Shown here in pieces: positions 5,601-7,723 of a stretch of DNA of 7,723 bases (position 1 is its first letter; each line of letters begins with the position of its first letter). A program made the position numbers and the translations under genes. The notes beneath the pieces are model-generated. The model ran no database searches, had not been told where the DNA came from, and saw only the letters and a list, made by a program, of their open reading frames with translations. Source of the DNA: Candidatus Sodaliphilus limicaballi (GTDB taxonomy: Bacteria > Bacteroidota > Bacteroidia > Bacteroidales > Muribaculaceae); NCBI GenBank assembly GCA_018065815.1, contig JAGHSP010000170.1, positions 1 to 7,723 of the forward strand. Direction: 5' to 3'.

Positions 5601-6374
5601 ATGGCAAAGAAACTATACATAATAGCAGGTCCCAATGGTGCCGGTAAAACCACGGCATCGTTGACCTTGCTGCCTGTTCTCAACTGCACACAGTGGGTGA
5701 ATGCCGATGAGATTGCAAAAGGGTTATCTCCATTTGCCCCCGAGAGTGTCGCTGTTGAGGCAGGTCGCTTGATGCTACAACGTATAGAAGTATTGCTTGC
5801 TGCTGGCGAGTCATTTGCTATAGAAACAACACTTGCTACCCGTTCTTATCATAAGCTCGTAGAGCGTGCTAAGGCGTTGGGATATGAGGTGGAATTGATA
5901 TTTTTCTATTTACCATCTCATGAGGTGTCAATTAAACGTGTCGCTTATCGTGTAGAACATGGAGGTCACAATATCCCTGTTGAGATAATCAAGCGTCGTT
6001 ATAAAGCAGGTCTCAAAAACTTGCGTGACATCTATATGCCCATCGTTGATAAATGGACTATATATGACAATTATATTTTTCAGCGATTTGTTGCAACAGG
6101 CAATAAGGGCACTTGTGTAGAAATTCAAGACCAAGATTTATTTAACAAAATTATGGTAAAGGAATCAAGTACACCATATTTGAGTGAGCGTGATGCGATG
6201 ATGCTTGATGCTTGTCGTCGTGGAGTGATTAATATGCTCAAGGAACGTGCTCTGCATGGTGACACTGTGATTATGGCCGATGGTAATGGAAACCCAATCA
6301 GGGTTCTTGCTCAAGAAATTCTTGATAAAAATCCAAATTTTGACCACGATGTGGTTTATACTCCTGTTGAATAA
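5601..6374 (+). CDS. Zeta-toxin-family kinase with C-terminal partner-like domain
   Basis: The 257-residue protein opens with a P-loop, GPNGAGKTT (10-18), in a zeta-type kinase core. NADEIAKGLSPF (34-45) supplies the likely catalytic Asp (D36), followed by the ETT motif (75-77), then RVEHGGHNIP (117-126) and KRRY (131-134), which supply Arg residues of the active site. Epsilon/zeta and PezT toxins phosphorylate UDP-GlcNAc and block wall synthesis. The core ends near residue 185. The remaining ~70 residues (SERDAMMLDACRRG..., then MADGNGNPIRVLAQEIL at 225-241) resemble small proteins encoded separately beside zeta genes in Bacteroidota, as I recall them, so this looks like a natural fusion. 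No separate antitoxin gene fits in the 14-base upstream or 19-base downstream gaps. Base composition is clearly more AT-rich than the flanking SpoIID and NamZ genes, suggesting later arrival. A housekeeping sugar-nucleotide kinase role is the main alternative to a toxin. Confidence 0.88.
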   Translation: MAKKLYIIAGPNGAGKTTASLTLLPVLNCTQWVNADEIAKGLSPFAPESVAVEAGRLMLQRIEVLLAAGESFAIETTLATRSYHKLVERAKALGYEVELIFFYLPSHEVSIKRVAYRVEHGGHNIPVEIIKRRYKAGLKNLRDIYMPIVDKWTIYDNYIFQRFVATGNKGTCVEIQDQDLFNKIMVKESSTPYLSERDAMMLDACRRGVINMLKERALHGDTVIMADGNGNPIRVLAQEILDKNPNFDHDVVYTPVE

Positions 6375-6393
6375 TATTTAATAGAACATAATT

Positions 6394-7680
6394 ATGAAAA
6401 AGATATTTGCAACAATAATGGCTGTGTGCGCAGTGGCGTTGATGGCTGGCGCGCAGGATTGTGGTAATCATTGCGGTGGTGCCGTTAAGGTTAAGCCTGG
6501 CGTTGAGGTGCTGCGTGACGGTGGTTTCAAGGTGCTTGATGGCAAGCGCGTGGGGTTGGTTACTAATCCCAGCGGCATTGACAACGACCTGAAATCAACT
6601 GTTGACATCATCAACGAGGCAGGCAACTGCAAGCTCGTGGCGCTGTATGGTCCCGAGCATGGCGTGCGCGGCAATGCTCATGCCGGCGATGCTGTGGGCG
6701 ATGCGGTGGATCCTAATACTGGCATCAAGATGTATTCGCTCTATGGCAAGACCCACAAGCCCACTGCCGAGATGCTCAAGGACATCGATGTGCTGGTCTA
6801 TGACATCCAGGACATAGGCTGCCGCAGCTACACTTTCTATGCAACCATGGGTGTGTGCATGGAGGCATGTGCCGAGAATAACAAGGAATTTGTGGTTCTT
6901 GACCGTCCCAATCCCCTGGGTGGCAACAAGGTGGAGGGTAACCTCGTGGAAGAAGGCTATTTCTCGTTCGTGAGCAAGTATGCCATTCCTTATCTTTATG
7001 GCCTCACTCCCGGCGAACTTGCGCAGTACCTCAACGGCGAGGGTGTGATCAGCAAGAAGGCTGGCAAGCCGTGCAAGCTCACCGTCGTGCCCATGGAGGG
7101 CTGGAAGCGCAGCATGAAGTTCCGCGAGACCGGTATGCCCTGGGTGGCTCCTTCACCCCAGATTCCTGCTCCCGAGAATGCTTTCTTCTATCCCGTGTCG
7201 GGCGTCATAGGCGAGCTCTATATCTTCAACACCGGCATTGGTTACACCTTGCCATTTGAGACATTCGCAACATCATGGATCGACGCCGACAAGCTGTGCG
7301 AGAAGATGAATGCGCTCAACCTGCCCGGCATCAAGTTCCGCCCTATCAACTACAAGCCCTTCTACGACCTCTCGTGGGTGGTAGAGAAAGAAAAGGGCAA
7401 GGAGGTGCATGGCGTGCAGACCTATATCACCGACTTTGACAAGGCCGAACTCACCCTCGTGCAGTTCTATTTCTTGCAGGTGGTACATGAGATGTACCCC
7501 GACGTGACACTGTTTGACCAGAACCCCAAGCGCTTCGGCATGTTTGACAAGGTGTGTGGCACCAAGGAGATACGCGAGCGTTTCAGCAAACGCTACAAGG
7601 TAGAAGACATCAAGGACTACTTCAACAAGGACACCGATGCATTCAAGTCCAAGTCTTCAAAGTATTATCTGTATAAATAA
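6394..7680 (+). CDS. namZ: DUF1343/NamZ-type exo-beta-N-acetylmuramidase, secreted
   Basis: The protein has 428 residues. A type I signal peptide is clear: MKK, a hydrophobic stretch (5-18) and a probable AGA|QD cleavage after residue 20; C23 is not in a lipobox, so I expect a soluble periplasmic enzyme. DUF1343 signatures are GLVTNPSG (54-61), LYGPEHGVRG (84-93; E88 is the candidate catalytic Glu), YDIQDIGCRSYTFYATM (136-152), LDRPNPLGG (169-177) and PSPQIP (253-258). Characterised members (Bacillus subtilis NamZ/YbbC and Tannerella forsythia homologues, glycoside hydrolase family GH171) remove MurNAc from the non-reducing end of wall fragments. It follows the zeta-family gene by 19 bases and, with the AmpG-like permease, makes a release-and-import pair. 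Codon use returns to the GC-richer pattern of the upstream genes. The gene is complete and near the family's usual length. Confidence 0.9.
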   Translation: MKKIFATIMAVCAVALMAGAQDCGNHCGGAVKVKPGVEVLRDGGFKVLDGKRVGLVTNPSGIDNDLKSTVDIINEAGNCKLVALYGPEHGVRGNAHAGDAVGDAVDPNTGIKMYSLYGKTHKPTAEMLKDIDVLVYDIQDIGCRSYTFYATMGVCMEACAENNKEFVVLDRPNPLGGNKVEGNLVEEGYFSFVSKYAIPYLYGLTPGELAQYLNGEGVISKKAGKPCKLTVVPMEGWKRSMKFRETGMPWVAPSPQIPAPENAFFYPVSGVIGELYIFNTGIGYTLPFETFATSWIDADKLCEKMNALNLPGIKFRPINYKPFYDLSWVVEKEKGKEVHGVQTYITDFDKAELTLVQFYFLQVVHEMYPDVTLFDQNPKRFGMFDKVCGTKEIRERFSKRYKVEDIKDYFNKDTDAFKSKSSKYYLYK

Positions 7681-7683
7681 TAG

Positions 7684-7723
7684 CTAGAAAATCTAGAAAA
7701 TCTAAAAAATCTAGAACTTCTAG
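7684..7723. repeat. 9-bp-period repeat CTAGAAAAT, cut by the window edge
   Basis: Three bases after the NamZ stop codon, units CTAGAAAAT, CTAGAAAAT, CTAAAAAAT and CTAGAACTT run in strict 9-bp register and end in a partial CTAG at the last base. The final part forms a small palindrome (CTAGA-ACT-TCTAG, 7711-7723). The array probably continues past the window. It has the same position as the other arrays here, immediately after a gene end. Confidence 0.8.

Noticed and set aside
5188..5658. 156-codon open frame on the - strand across the permease/zeta junction
   Set aside because: It is antisense to two supported genes and contains no coherent domain.

Overview
The window reads as a chromosomal segment of a gut-type Bacteroidales bacterium (phylum Bacteroidota), most likely near Muribaculaceae or Prevotellaceae. 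This assignment rests on the gene families (DUF4922, cytoplasmic-looking SpoIID/LytB, AmpG-like MFS, DUF1343/NamZ), on A-rich start regions without Shine-Dalgarno motifs, and on short tandem-repeat intergenic spacers. It is inferred from gene content; no rRNA or other phylogenetic marker is present. All six genes I support lie on the + strand and all are intact.

Layout: (1) 48-1523, a family 2 glycosyltransferase whose C-terminal half carries the catalytic motifs, preceded by an apparently degenerate GT-like half. (2) 1524-1803, a 280-base spacer: an 8-bp-period tandem array (1525-1680), then a 100-bp imperfect inverted repeat (1681-1780) just before the next gene, whose right arm can also pair with a segment touching the start codon. 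(3) 1804-2757, a DUF4922 protein of the HIT/GalT-like nucleotidyl-phosphorylase superfamily. (4) 2772-4112, a SpoIID/LytB-domain protein without an export signal. (5) 4113-4272, a spacer of 15-bp and 9-bp tandem repeats with a hairpin. (6) 4273-5586, an AmpG-like MFS permease. (7) 5601-6374, a zeta-toxin-family kinase with a C-terminal domain resembling its usual small partner protein. (8) 6394-7680, a secreted DUF1343/NamZ-type exo-N-acetylmuramidase. (9) a 9-bp-period repeat running off the right edge.

The genes from 1804 to 7680 look like one peptidoglycan-recycling cluster. NamZ would release MurNAc from cell-wall fragments in the periplasm, the AmpG-like permease would import muropeptides or disaccharides, the SpoIID-domain protein may cut glycan fragments, and the DUF4922 protein may do nucleotide-sugar or nucleotide phosphorylase chemistry. 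These role assignments are family-based inferences. The most unusual element is the zeta-family kinase between permease and NamZ: characterised zeta toxins phosphorylate UDP-GlcNAc, the precursor of the same polymer, so this may be a wall-linked sugar-nucleotide kinase, a self-contained toxin, or a recent insertion. The permease and especially the zeta gene are visibly more AT-rich than their neighbours. The second point of interest is the potentially two-state leader in front of the DUF4922 gene.
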